This document shows, in pieces, positions 55,640-64,000 of a stretch of DNA of 64,000 nucleotides. The position numbers and the translations under genes are program-made. Under the pieces are notes generated by a model. It worked only from the letters and a program-made list of their open reading frames with translations. It searched no databases and was not told the DNA's origin. This DNA is from Arion vulgaris. Taxonomy: Eukaryota > Mollusca > Gastropoda > Stylommatophora > Arionidae. Every line of letters begins with the position of its first letter. Position 1 is the first letter of the stretch. The stretch lies in the NCBI GenBank assembly GCA_020796225.1, contig CM036755.1, positions 61,558,152-61,622,151 on the forward strand, written 5' to 3'.

Positions 55640-55790
55640 GCTAAATTACATAGAGGACCCTCGCCGGTGCTACGGAGTTAGTGCACTGCGGCTGAGATCT
55701 CCCTGTGTATGAAAGAGTTTGGGAGCACACATAGTTACCCACCAAAGTGCAACGATAATGGTCCAATCAATCAATTAATTAATTAGCCGA
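55640..55790 (+). mobile_element. SINE family F
   Basis: 'ctcgccggtgctacggagtt', 'tgcactgcggctgagatctc', 'tggtccaatcaatcaattaa'. Confidence 0.8.
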
Positions 55791-55949
55791 TTAGAATAAC
55801 TACTCAAGGAATCCCAGAAAATTCCTCTCTCTCTCTCTCGTCTGTGAAGCCCTTGGCGCTTAGGGCAGCATCAAATGCACTGAAATATTCTCTGTTCTTG
55901 GATATTCTTTGTTTTGTGTTTCATCTTGTTTTTGTTGCTGTTTCAGTCT

Positions 55950-56200
55950 TTTTTCCCCTCAAATGCTCCATATCGACTTGTTAAACCACTCTTTGTATGT
56001 GATCCGAGTCTAAGAGCGATTGTATGTTGTGCCAGTTATGCGCCTACAAATAGGCCAGCACATCCAAATGCTAGAACACTTTTTATTTATTAGGGTAGCT
56101 AGCTTCCTAGGCCCTACTTCAGTCTCCTTATACGACATGCCTTGAAGGTCACAGTATTACTATCTTTGCTCCCTTGCAAGCCCAGGCAAGATACTGTGGC
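55950..56200 (-). mobile_element. SINE family B
   Basis: 'ctccatatcgacttgttaaa', 'caaataggccagcacatcca', 'cttatacgacatgccttga'. Confidence 0.75.
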
Positions 56201-56500
56201 TGTTTGAGTAATATAAGCAGGTTTATGGGATTGTTAGCCCCACCAAGCCGAACTCCCAACCTGGAGGACCTAGAAGTCAATATTTAGTGGCCTCTCCTCA
56301 GTGACCAGTCCGGTCTGGGTTACCCGCCAGGAAAATAAGTTCCTGCCATTTTAGCTCACTGTATCAAAGAGGTACGTAAGCCTCTCCACCACTACAAGGA
56401 ATGACCTCATGGGGAGGCAGCAAATTTCATTATTTATTACTGTTACTCCAGGAGATGATGAATAAATGCCTCAAGAAGCACATGTGGAATACATTCATTC
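56200..56500. other. Unassigned intron
   Basis: 'accactacaaggaatgacct' resembles 45,180-45,210, so this may be another old repeat; no gene seen. Confidence 0.3.
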
Positions 56501-56770
56501 TTTTCTACTGCAATGTGTGTGGGGACCAGGGTTCGCTGGCATAGAGTAGTGTGCTCAACACGCAGACTATGCACACATGAATCCTTTTTACACCACCTTT
56601 TAATATTGGTTAATACGGTGTTAGTCCCGTATTTTTCCTTAACCGTCGGCACACGATGGGTGATGTGGTCAACATCACGTGGGCCACCTTTACTTCCCAG
56701 TGCTTTTCCTGTTACCCAATTGAGGCTGGGTAGACCTGAGAGCCGTAATGGTCGGGAAAAATGCCACGTC
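56500..56770 (-). mobile_element. SINE-like repeat W
   Basis: 'acacgatgggtgatgtggtc', 'acccaattgaggctgggtag'; reverse of 19,080-19,260. Confidence 0.55.
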
Positions 56771-56942
56771 TACTTGTAGAATTGTTCCCGGACCACTAGT
56801 CTAAGAAGCAAGTTAAACAGCAATCTTGGTGTTGACAATCAATTTGTCTGAAGCACATTACGGTTTATTGAGGCTAATAGTTCTGTAATTTCATCTGACA
56901 GAAGAATGATAACGAAAAGAATGTTCCATGTTGACAACTTAC

Positions 56943-56982
56943 CTCCTCATGCAGAGTCTCAACTCCACCTGCTCCTGTAACA
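56943..56982 (-). CDS. KIAA0319L: Small linker exon (40 or 47 nt) before PKD1
   Basis: The donor GAGGAG|gtaagt is a perfect consensus. Two acceptors compete 7 nt apart: CTATAG (exon end 56,989) and CCAAG (56,982). Only the CCAAG site keeps phase 2-to-0 continuity with the neighbouring exons, giving codons for SVTGAGGVETLHEE. The acidic, Gly-rich content fits a linker. The donor is firm; the acceptor is an inference from phase. Confidence 0.6.
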
Positions 56983-57084
56983 CTTGGAACTATAGACAAA
57001 TGAACAAAAATATTATCAAGTTGAAAATGTTAGCCTTAACAATGCATGGATATCCAGCAATGAAAGTCTGTCTGTACACATCAT

Positions 57085-57300
57085 AAATCATCAAATAGCT
57101 TGTCCTGGGCAGAACTTTGCCACCCCAACAGTCCTCTGGAATTTCTCTCTGTCACAGGCTATATGTCACGCCTCTGCAGCCGTCACATTCAAACCATCAG
57201 TTACATTCTGAAACCATCTTCTCCGTGGTCTTCCTCTTCTCCTCTTTGCCGGTATGCCACCTTCCATGATGATCTTCTCCAGTCCTTCGCGTCCATTTAT
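57085..57300 (-). mobile_element. LINE family A 3' end
   Basis: 'atcaaatagcttgtcctggg', 'ccaacagtcctctggaattt', 'tctccgtggtcttcctcttc'. Confidence 0.8.
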
Positions 57301-57364
57301 AGTACACACTATAGAATGACACATTTTCATTTTAGGGTCGATAGAAACTGATTGTTTTATTCTA

Positions 57365-57515
57365 CATGTTGTGTGCTGTTTAAGAAGTTAAATTCTTTGC
57401 CTCTCTTGTATCCTTTGCTTGAGAAAGGCCTTATGGTCGAAACGTTGCTGTGAATTGTTATTGTTTTTGTATTTTGTAAAACTACAGTACTTTGTTTTTA
57501 TGTGTTTCGCCATTG
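57365..57515 (+). mobile_element. Hammerhead/Penelope-like repeat
   Basis: 'cttgagaaaggccttatggt', 'cgaaacgttgctgtgaattg', end 'tgtgtttcgccatt'. Confidence 0.65.
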
Positions 57516-57764
57516 GAAAATAAATGAAACAAAGAAGACTATCACTATCATGAGGTTTAACGTATTAGGAACACAATGGACAGTTGAAACAGAATAAAAC
57601 TTTGATTTTTCCCTAATACTTGTAGCTTTATTATGTTTGACTGCCCTAAGAACCCAAATAGTGGTGAATTGAGATATGTCAAAGCCAACCACCAGAAATG
57701 AGAGACCTCATTCAAAATGAGGTTGTGGTGATGGTGATGATACTGGCATAGACTGAAGATTTCT

Positions 57765-58200
57765 GTGGCGTAGAGGTTAGATGTTTGCCTCTCATTTCAA
57801 AGGTACTCCATTCGCTTCCTAGTCGAGCCTCGGATATTTGTCCAGAGATCCCTAATCTCAGTGTAGGTAAGATCGAGTTACTAGTCCTATCAGAGACGGA
57901 CGATAAAACGTAGGTCCCGTGTTCAATTTGAGCACGTAAAAGAATGATTGGCATTTCAAAAATCAATAAAAACAGGCTGGAAAGCCGCTACCCTGTCAAA
58001 ATTCATTAGAAAAATTAAAAATAATAATTTCTACAACATATCTTCACCATCTTTAAAATTACACAGATAACCCTCGCCGGTGCTACGGAGTTCGTGCACT
58101 GCCGCTGAGATCTTCCTGTGTATGAAAGACATTGGAGCACACAATGTTACTCACCGAAGTACAATGATGGTGGCCCTATCAACCAATCAATCAAGCAAGC
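57765..58200 (+). mobile_element. SINE family F, full length
   Basis: Head 'tctgtggcgtagaggttaga', middle 'tagtcctatcagagacggac', core 'ggtgctacggagttcgtgca', tail 'aatcaatcaagcaagcaa'. It lies just 3' of the small linker exon. Confidence 0.8.
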
Positions 58201-58238
58201 AACCAATATACTGCAGATATAACTAATATTGTTCTGAC

Positions 58239-58296
58239 CTGCTCACGGCAAGTGGTTCGGACTGCAGGTTTCCTGAAAATATCACACTTGAAGGAT
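58239..58296 (-). CDS. KIAA0319L: Small linker exon (58 nt) after the Cys-rich module
   Basis: The acceptor is ATTAG and the donor AGCAG|gtcaga; phase is 1 in, 2 out. It encodes a short hydrophilic linker beginning DPSSVIFSGN. The weak acceptor and short length make it less certain than the PKD exons. A second possible donor (GCC|gtgagc) lies a few bases upstream, but its phase would not match the next exon. The phase match with the preceding exon and its place 147 bp downstream support it. Confidence 0.6.
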
Positions 58297-58443
58297 CTAA
58301 TCTTCAAGTACCAAGGCCCACCTACGTGGCAGGGGACACCAGTTAAATGGTAGAAGCAGGCCTTCACGCAAAAATCAGGCAGAAGCGACAGGCATCATGG
58401 TTAACGCCTGAATGCACAGAGGAGCGAACACAGAAGTTCTCAC

Positions 58444-58725
58444 CTGCAAGTTTCTCACATCCACGTGTCAAATTCTCCGTGTACCCTTCCGTACATCCAC
58501 AGTGTCCATTTCTTGCAGGTGAAGCTGCAGGCAGAATACACTCTGCATTCTCAACACACTGTTGAAGACCATACATGCAGGTTTCCCCTACAAATCTAAG
58601 GTGTAACAAAGATTGTGTTGAAGCTAAGGGCACTATTGATGATGATGATGATGAAGAGGGCATCTCAGTTGTCTCCCGTGATCTTGTGTTTGTCTTTGTG
58701 TTAGTCTCCTCCATATCCACTATAT
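58444..58725 (-). CDS. KIAA0319L: Exon: Ser/Thr-rich linker and six-Cys EGF/EB-like module
   Basis: The exon starts after TTCTCAG in phase 1 and ends at GCAG|gtgagaa in phase 1 (93 full codons). The first ~35 residues are Thr/Glu/Ser-rich with a run of seven Ser, like a flexible, possibly O-glycosylated stalk. Six cysteines follow, spaced C-x6-C-x5-C-x12-C-x-C-x11-C, with the segment GHCGCTEGY typical of EGF/EB modules and an N-glycosylation sequon NLT just before the last Cys. This is the Cys-rich N-terminal module that precedes the PKD repeats. No good initiator is in the exon: the in-frame Met near the start follows an open splice acceptor, so an upstream exon is expected beyond the window. 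The reading frame and splice sites are clear; the exact domain family name is an inference. Confidence 0.85.
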
Positions 58726-58774
58726 CTGAGAATGAAAATCAATAAATCAATATCATTTATTACTGTTAATTATT

Positions 58775-59030
58775 ACAAAATTGAGGTATTTTGGACATAT
58801 AGAAAGACACGAAGGGCTAGAGAAGACCATCATGGAAGGAGGCATATCGGCAAAAAGAATAAGAGGAAGACCACAGAGAAGATGGATTCAGGATTTAACT
58901 GATGGTTTGAACATCACGGCTGCAGAGGCAGGACATCTAGCCTATGAGAGACAAAAATTCCGGAGGACTGTTGGGGTGGCCAAGTTCTGACCAGGACAAG
59001 CTATTTGATGATGATGATGATTACAAAACT
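58775..59030 (+). mobile_element. LINE family A 3' end
   Basis: LRYFGHIERHEGLEKTIMEG, then RIRGRPQRRWIQDLTDGLNI, then AEAGHLAYERQKFRRTVGVA. Confidence 0.85.
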
Positions 59031-59057
59031 ATGACTTCACACAGACAGACAACCTAT

Positions 59058-59905
59058 CTTCATGTTGCTGTTGTTGCTAACTTGCTGTTGTTGCTAACTT
59101 GCTGTTGTTCTAACTTGCTGTTGTTGCTAACTTGCTGTTTTGTTAACTTGCTGTTGTTGCTAACTTGCTTGTTGTTGCTAACTTGCTGTTGTTGCTAACT
59201 TGCTGTTATTGCTAACTTGCTGTTGTTGCTAACTTGCTGTATTGCTAACTGCTGTTGTTGCTAACTTGCTGTTGTTGCTAACTTGCTGTTGTTGCTAACT
59301 TGCTGTTGTTGCTAACTTGCTGTTGTTGTTAACTTGCTGTTGTTGTTAACTTGCTGTTGTTGCTAACTTGCTGTTGTTGCTAACTTCTCGTTGCTAACTT
59401 GCTGTTGTTGTTAACTATGCTGTTTTGCTAACTTGCTGTTGTTGCTAACTTGCTGTTGTTGCTAACTTGCTGTTGTTGCTAACTTGCTGTTGTTGCTAAC
59501 TTGCTGTTGTTGCTAACTTGCTGTTGTTGCTAACTTGCTGTTGTTGTTAACTTGCTGTTGTTGCTAACTTGCTGTTGTTGCTAACTTGCTGTTGTTGCTA
59601 ACTTGCTGTTGTTGCTAACTTGCTGTTGTTGCTAACTTGCTGTTGTTGCTAACTTGCTGTTGTTGCTAACTTGCTGTTGTTGCTAACTTGCTGTTGTTGC
59701 TAACTTGCTGTTGTTGCTAACTTGCTGTTGTTGCTAACTTGCTGTTGTTGCTAACTTGCTGTTGTTGCTAACTTGCTGTTGTTGCTAACTTGCTGTTGTT
59801 GCTAACTTGCTGTTGTTGCTAACTTGCTGTTGTTGCTAACTTGCTGTTGTTGCTAACTTGCTGTTGTTGCTAACTTGCTGTTGTTGCTAACTTGCTGTTC
59901 ACATT
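59058..59905. repeat. 17-bp minisatellite, ~49 copies
   Basis: Unit: ttgctgttgttgctaac. The right half (59,420-59,900) is almost perfect; the left half has more variants (ttgttaac, deletions), suggesting recent spread at one end. Confidence 0.95.
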
Positions 59906-59919
59906 TATCTTTTGTGGTT

Positions 59920-60480
59920 TTATAGCTTTGAACCATTGACAAAGCGGCGGAGACGATCATAAATGCCTTTGAATGCATATGCTACAGAAGAGTACTTAGA
60001 ATATCGTGGACAGAGAAAAAGAACAAATGTTCTGTTCTACACCAGCTTGATATTAATTAGAGTAGGCTATTAAAAATATTGAGAGCATGCATTTTCCCAG
60101 TGGCTACTTTGGTTGTGAATCATGGACTATTACACAGAAATTAAGAACGAAAATCCAGTTCTTCGAAACTAAATGCTACAGAAAGATCCTACGAATACCA
60201 TGGACAGAAAAAGAAAGAACACTGATGTCCTGAAAGAACTGAATGTTAAAGAGAATTGGCTGATAAACAACATACAATACAGAAAAATTACATACTTTGG
60301 TCACATTAAGCGTCACGATGGCCTGGAAAGAACAATACTAGAGGGCAGGGTCCCAGGACGCAGAGGCAGACCAAGAAGAAGATGGCTACACGATATTAAA
60401 GAAACCATGAACATGACCATCGACGAAGTGGGTGAACTGGCAAGAGACAGAGTGAATTTCAGATGTGCTGCAAAGAGAGC
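59920..60480 (+). mobile_element. Two LINE fragments related to family A/N
   Basis: 60,170-60,480 reads MLQKDPTNTMDRKRKNTDVL, then YRKITYFGHIKRHDGLERTI, then GRPRRRWLHDIKETMNMTID with an intact frame; 59,970-60,060 is an earlier piece of the same type. Confidence 0.8.
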
Positions 60481-60484
60481 AACG

Positions 60485-60870
60485 TCCTATAAAGGATACT
60501 ATCCAAGGTCATTTTGTCCAGATCTCTCCACTCTCTCCCCATTTTCTTGCATTCAGTCTCCAGCTCCCGTCAACAGGTGTTCTTGTATCTTCCCTTACCT
60601 CTACTGCCCTGGTGGTTCTATCGGAGAGCATGTCTCTTGATGCTGCCAGGAGGTTTCCTCAGTGTGTCCTATCCATCGCCACCCTCTGCTACTTATCGCT
60701 AGTTCCACCTGCTGTTGTCCCGCTCTATCCCACAGTTCCCTGTTTGTGGTTCAGTCATACCATCGCAGATGGAGTATCATGCGCAGGCATCTACTGATGA
60801 ATGTCGGCATCTTTTTTCTTGCTTGTGGTTTCTGTAGCTATCTAGTGTGTTTTTACGGAGTGGGGTAGCT
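60485..60870. repeat. Dispersed repeat U
   Basis: 'tttgtccagatctctccact', 'tgtcctatccatcgccaccc', end 'cggagtggggtagctagc', as at 5,700-6,020 and 6,545-6,790. Confidence 0.6.
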
Positions 60871-60879
60871 AGCGCCACG

Positions 60880-61120
60880 CACAGCCAGAGTCTATGGTTA
60901 TTTATTGATGAAAAATATTCATAATACTGATATTCGTTATTGTTAAATTTAACTTGTTACATAATATAACCTTGAGTTAGCATGTTGTGTTTATTTTAAA
61001 ATGAATTCGTTTATATACAACAATAGTGGAATGCGAGGTCACGTGACCGGTTGTGGTCTGATTTCTCATAGTTGTTACCTGAGTCCGCCGGCCGTATGAA
61101 TTTAAAGCTGACTGTGCCTC
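60880..61120. other. Unassigned intron
   Basis: AT-rich then a small CpG-rich patch ('gaggtcacgtgaccgg'); no gene seen. Confidence 0.3.
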
Positions 61121-61124
61121 AAGC

Positions 61125-61225
61125 TTAACCTAACTAGTCGCCTCTTAAGACACACATAGCAGGTAACAGTGATTCTATACTTTACACCTCAATTTGGGCC
61201 ACAGTAACCACTCGGGCGAAGAACG
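61125..61225 (-). mobile_element. SINE family C piece
   Basis: 'ctagtcgcctcttaagacac', 'aatttgggccacagtaacca'. Confidence 0.65.
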
Positions 61226-61349
61226 TGACTATAATAACATGTAATGTTTATCGTGACATCAGTAACATATATCTATTGTAATACTATAATAATTCATCTC
61301 GTACCCGTATACGTTACATAGGGCCTACAAGCAATTTCTCCATACCAAT

Positions 61350-61592
61350 CTTTTCTAAAAGGGTTTAAAAGCAGAAGGGTTGACTTCATTGCACCGAGTT
61401 TACCCATATGGCTCGGTCCCTCTCCGCATAAATGGCACGCCACCTACGAGAGTATTGCACAAAGCACGAACTCCGTAGCTTCTGCAATAATCCTAGGAAT
61501 TTATGACAAAAATACACTCGTGAACAGAAAGGCGCGGACCAGATTCGAACTCACATGACAAGGGCTTAACCACTTAGCCACAGAGACCCCGT
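61350..61592 (-). mobile_element. tRNA-derived SINE family D, best copy
   Basis: Minus strand: head 'gtctctgtggctaagtggtt', B box 'tgagttcgaatctggtccgc', core 'gaagctacggagttcgtgct', tail 'gaccgagccatatgggtaaa'. It is complete and defines the family. Confidence 0.85.
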
Positions 61593-61925
61593 ACCACTCT
61601 ATCCTGGGCAACTCGCTCAATCTTCTCCATGGAACTCAGACCGATATTTCTTGCCTCTCTCAGCAAAGTTCGTTTCAGGATCTCCTTAGGTCCTCCTCTC
61701 TTTCTTGAACCCTCTGCATCCCACTTCAATGCCTGTTTTGATATTCTTTGATCAGCTCTTCTCAAGGTGTGTCCCACAGATCTCCATCTTCTCCTTCTGA
61801 TAACATTGTAATATACTGAAGAGATTATACGTAACATCTCGTAACATTGTAATATACTGAGGAGATTATACGTAACCTCTCGTAACACTCTAAACCACAA
61901 ATCAGAGGCCGAGCTTGTTACTAAC
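61593..61925 (-). mobile_element. LINE family P 3' end with a 41-bp duplication
   Basis: Minus strand: RRRRWRSVGHTLRRADQRIS, then LREARNIGLSSMEKIERVAQ. At 61,804-61,885 'acattgtaatatactga(a/g)g' with ~41 bp occurs twice. Confidence 0.8.
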
Positions 61926-62099
61926 AATCAATATTATATCAACAACATGTCAAAATAAAGTTGAGGTTTACATAATTTTTTTTTAAGCGAATAAAATTAT
62001 AGATTTTCAAAGGCTGGTTTGCATTTGTTATAGCCAGGCTGACCCTAATAGCATTGTTGTATTATTTTTAAATCCTGTAAAGATGAATTATATAATAAA

Positions 62100-62345
62100 T
62101 GTGGGCGTCTGTGGGTTAAGTTGTAGTGAGCTCGATCACAACCCAAGCGTACCTGGTTCAAACACCGCGGCAAGCAGTTTTGAAGCAAATTCGTGTCCAT
62201 GGATTTTTACGAAAGGTAAACATAGACCCCACCGTTCAGAAAGCAATGGCAAACTACTAAACGTATAAGTGATGCCTAGAAAACCAACGACTAGTTGTTT
62301 ACTGTGGTTGATGGCTAAGTACTGTAAAGGATATGCCACGATTTT
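62100..62345 (+). mobile_element. tRNA-derived SINE family E
   Basis: 'gcgtctgtgggttaagttgt', 'acctggttcaaacaccgcgg', 'cgttcagaaagcaatggcaa'. Confidence 0.8.
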
Positions 62346-62404
62346 CATGTTTTCATATAATAAATAATGAAAGCTATATATTAGAAAAGTAACAAAAGTT
62401 TTTT

Positions 62405-62960
62405 AAAAGTTTGAAATATCCCAGGAAATGACAAGGCAGACCATCTGGCCAAACAGGGATCATAAAAACCACAAATAGACAAAGCTGCTAGCATACAAAG
62501 TATAAAACAGATTCTGAAAAACAACTCCAGAGAAGATTGGCTGAACCTATGGGCTTTGGGAACGACTGGTCGGGACATGTACGCAGAGATGAATAGATCA
62601 AACCCCAAGGACAATAGAAATCTTCTACAACGAAAAGATCAAAGCACTATCTTTCAGTTAAGAACAGGACATGTTGGACTGAATTACCATCTACACAGAA
62701 TAAACCCCACACACCTACCACACTGTAGAAAGTGCAGTCACTCATGTGAGACAGTACAACATATCTTGCTTGAATGTCCTGGACTGCATAAAGCTAGACA
62801 AGAACTCCTCCCACCACACCCATCTGTTCATAATACCTTTACACTAGTCTTCCACAATTACAGAACACATGCAGATTCTACAAATTGGCATTGGCTGACC
62901 AAGTGTGAAAACTCGCATCCCTGGTTAGAAGAAGAAGAAGAAGAAAGGTTTGAAGATGAA
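62405..62960 (+). mobile_element. Jockey-like LINE C-terminus with zinc knuckle
   Basis: DNA before 62,470 encodes the end of RNase H (NDKADHLAKQGS). Then QLRTGHVGLNYHLHRINPTH, then CRKCSHSCETVQHILLECPG, the C-C-H-C knuckle at the end of jockey/I-type ORF2. One frameshift. Confidence 0.8.
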
Positions 62961-63190
62961 GGATTGACATCATTGCATCGGGCTCCCCACATATAGCTTG
63001 GTCCCATTTCGCAGAAATATCACGCCCCCTGTCTGAGTATTGCACAAAGTACTAATTCTGTAGATCCAGCAAAATCAGTAGAGATATCTTGGGGCAAATG
63101 CATTTTTGAACCAAACGATTCAGTCCAGATTCAAACCTATGCAGAACGCAAGGAAAATGGCTTAACCAACTTCCCACAGAGACTCCGTGG
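62945..63190 (-). mobile_element. SINE family D
   Basis: 'cattgcatcgggctccccac', 'ctgagtattgcacaaagtac', 'cagattcaaacctatgcaga', head 'cccacagagactccgtgg'. Confidence 0.7.
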
Positions 63191-63289
63191 AAAGTAACAA
63201 AGACAAAGACGGTACAAATGAAAATGATCTTAATATCACAATAAAGGAGACGTTATTTACATTGAAATCTAGGCTGAAAATTTAAGATG

Positions 63290-63420
63290 CGCTTGTCCTA
63301 CACTAGTAGGGGTCTAGCGGGGGCGCAATGTCTCGTCGTTCTTGGCAAATACCGTTTATAGATCACAATAAGAATGAGCAAAATGGCCGAGGAGAAGTAC
63401 GCTCGCAAACAAACAAACAA
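63290..63420 (+). mobile_element. SINE C-type tail
   Basis: 'cactagtaggggtctagcgg', 'agatcacaataagaatgagc', ending in (caaa)n. Confidence 0.6.
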
Positions 63421-63469
63421 CATTGAACGTGTGTGTGCGTGCGTGGCAGGCGGGCTGCATGCGTTTACG

Positions 63470-63690
63470 CCTGTGGTGCCGGAAACAAGAAAGCAAGTAT
63501 AGCACCATGCGACCTACCAGGTATGTCGTAAGAGGCGACTAACGAGGACCTAGAAGCTACCTATACAAACAAGATTCGCAGAAATCGGATCCCTTGCCTA
63601 CTCGTAGGCGCATAACAAGTACAATGCTCTTATGCTCAGATCACATACAAATCACACAGGTGGTTAACAAATGGTCGATATGGAACTTCG
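63470..63690 (+). mobile_element. SINE family B
   Basis: 'ccaggtatgtcgtaagaggc', 'ttgcctactcgtaggcgcat', 'atggtcgatatggaacttcg'. Confidence 0.8.
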
Positions 63691-63699
63691 AAGAAGAAC

Positions 63700-64000
63700 T
63701 ATGTGTGCTATTTTGTGGTCAGATACTTCTCGTGGTGTCTTCAGAATGTTTGCAGCACCTGCGCATTTAGATGTGCTTTGAGTCTAGTCGTGTAGAAGAC
63801 ACCTATAGTGTCGATAGCTATAGTTATTAATACCTTGTGGAACAGGATGAGTTCATTCAACAGTTTGAGAATGATTTTTTCTGCAACACTCCGGTTACAG
63901 TCTCATGGGTACAAAGAAACATGAAGTGAAGACAGCTGGTGTCTTCTTCTTCTTCACCCTAAGCGTCCATCCCACCTTCAGGCCACTCAGATCTCTTCCT
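63700..64000. other. Unassigned end of window
   Basis: On the minus strand about 50 codons stay open (63,740-63,900; e.g. RSVAEKIILKLLNELILFHK), but there is no clear acceptor and no family match, so I do not call an exon. Confidence 0.25.

Larger units (their letters stand above)
2078..58725 (-). other. KIAA0319L: KIAA0319/KIAA0319L-like gene (16 exons seen, both ends off-window)
   Basis: The gene encodes a type I membrane glycoprotein with a Cys-rich N-terminal module and five PKD domains. All sixteen exons have AG acceptors and GT donors, and the phases run 1-2-0-1-1-0-1-1-2-1-0-1-2-1-0-1 without a clash, which is strong evidence that they belong to one transcript. Total coding length seen is 1,869 nt; the five PKD domains take about 479 residues, normal for the family. 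Known in the family: vertebrate KIAA0319L traffics between Golgi and plasma membrane and is the adeno-associated virus receptor, and KIAA0319 is linked to neuronal migration and dyslexia. The invertebrate homologue is usually single copy, so the L assignment is by similarity only. Missing here: the 5' start and everything after PKD5 (C-terminal domain, membrane helix, tail). Confidence 0.93.

Noticed and set aside
59041..59198. Leu/Cys-rich open frame (LLLLTCC repeats)
   Set aside because: Translation of the 17-bp array; no conservation and no start context.
62556..62996. 146-codon open frame with a C-C-H-C motif
   Set aside because: As a host gene it is rejected: it is the zinc-knuckle end of a jockey-like LINE.
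63740..63900. Possible upstream coding exon of the main gene on the minus strand
   Set aside because: About 50 open codons, but no convincing acceptor and no resemblance to the family's N-terminus.

Overview
The window is animal genomic DNA: an AT-rich stretch of one long, intron-rich gene whose introns are packed with transposon debris. I recognise a single gene. It lies on the minus strand and encodes a KIAA0319/KIAA0319L-type membrane glycoprotein. I find sixteen coding exons from position 58,725 down to 2,078. Their splice phases agree from end to end, and together they encode about 623 residues. The 5' part (58.7-55.0 kb) encodes a Ser/Thr-rich linker, a six-cysteine EGF/EB-like module and another linker. 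The exons from 29.8 to 2.1 kb encode five complete PKD domains. The true 5' start lies to the right of the window. The C-terminal part (C-terminal domain, transmembrane helix, cytoplasmic tail) lies to the left of it. The species cannot be fixed from the sequence. The gene structure, the tRNA-derived SINEs and the RTE/jockey-like LINE mixture suggest an invertebrate, probably an arthropod with a large genome.

Inside the 25 kb intron between the linker exons and PKD1 lies a separate first exon (37,739-37,664). It encodes a signal-peptide-like sequence and ends in a strong donor whose phase fits the first PKD1 exon. The sequence upstream of it is rich in CpG. This suggests an internal promoter that would make a secreted or membrane isoform without the Cys-rich N-terminus. 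A local rearrangement or misassembly is the competing explanation.

The introns hold, roughly in order of abundance: LINE 3' ends from at least six families, mostly the reverse-transcriptase C-terminal 'GHI.R..GLE...RGRPRRRW' segment; five or more SINE families, several with tRNA-like heads; Penelope-like or hammerhead-like repeats; hAT elements with 8-bp target duplications; one piggyBac element at TTAA; one mariner-type element at TA; and about ten minisatellites.

The most unusual structures are two tandem arrays built from exon-3'-end plus splice-donor sequence. One lies just 3' of the second PKD1 exon (about 16 decoy donors at 25.55-26.14 kb). The other is an older, broken array 3' of the last PKD5 exon (0.5-2.1 kb). 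No prokaryotic genes, CRISPR arrays, operons or intact transposase genes were found.
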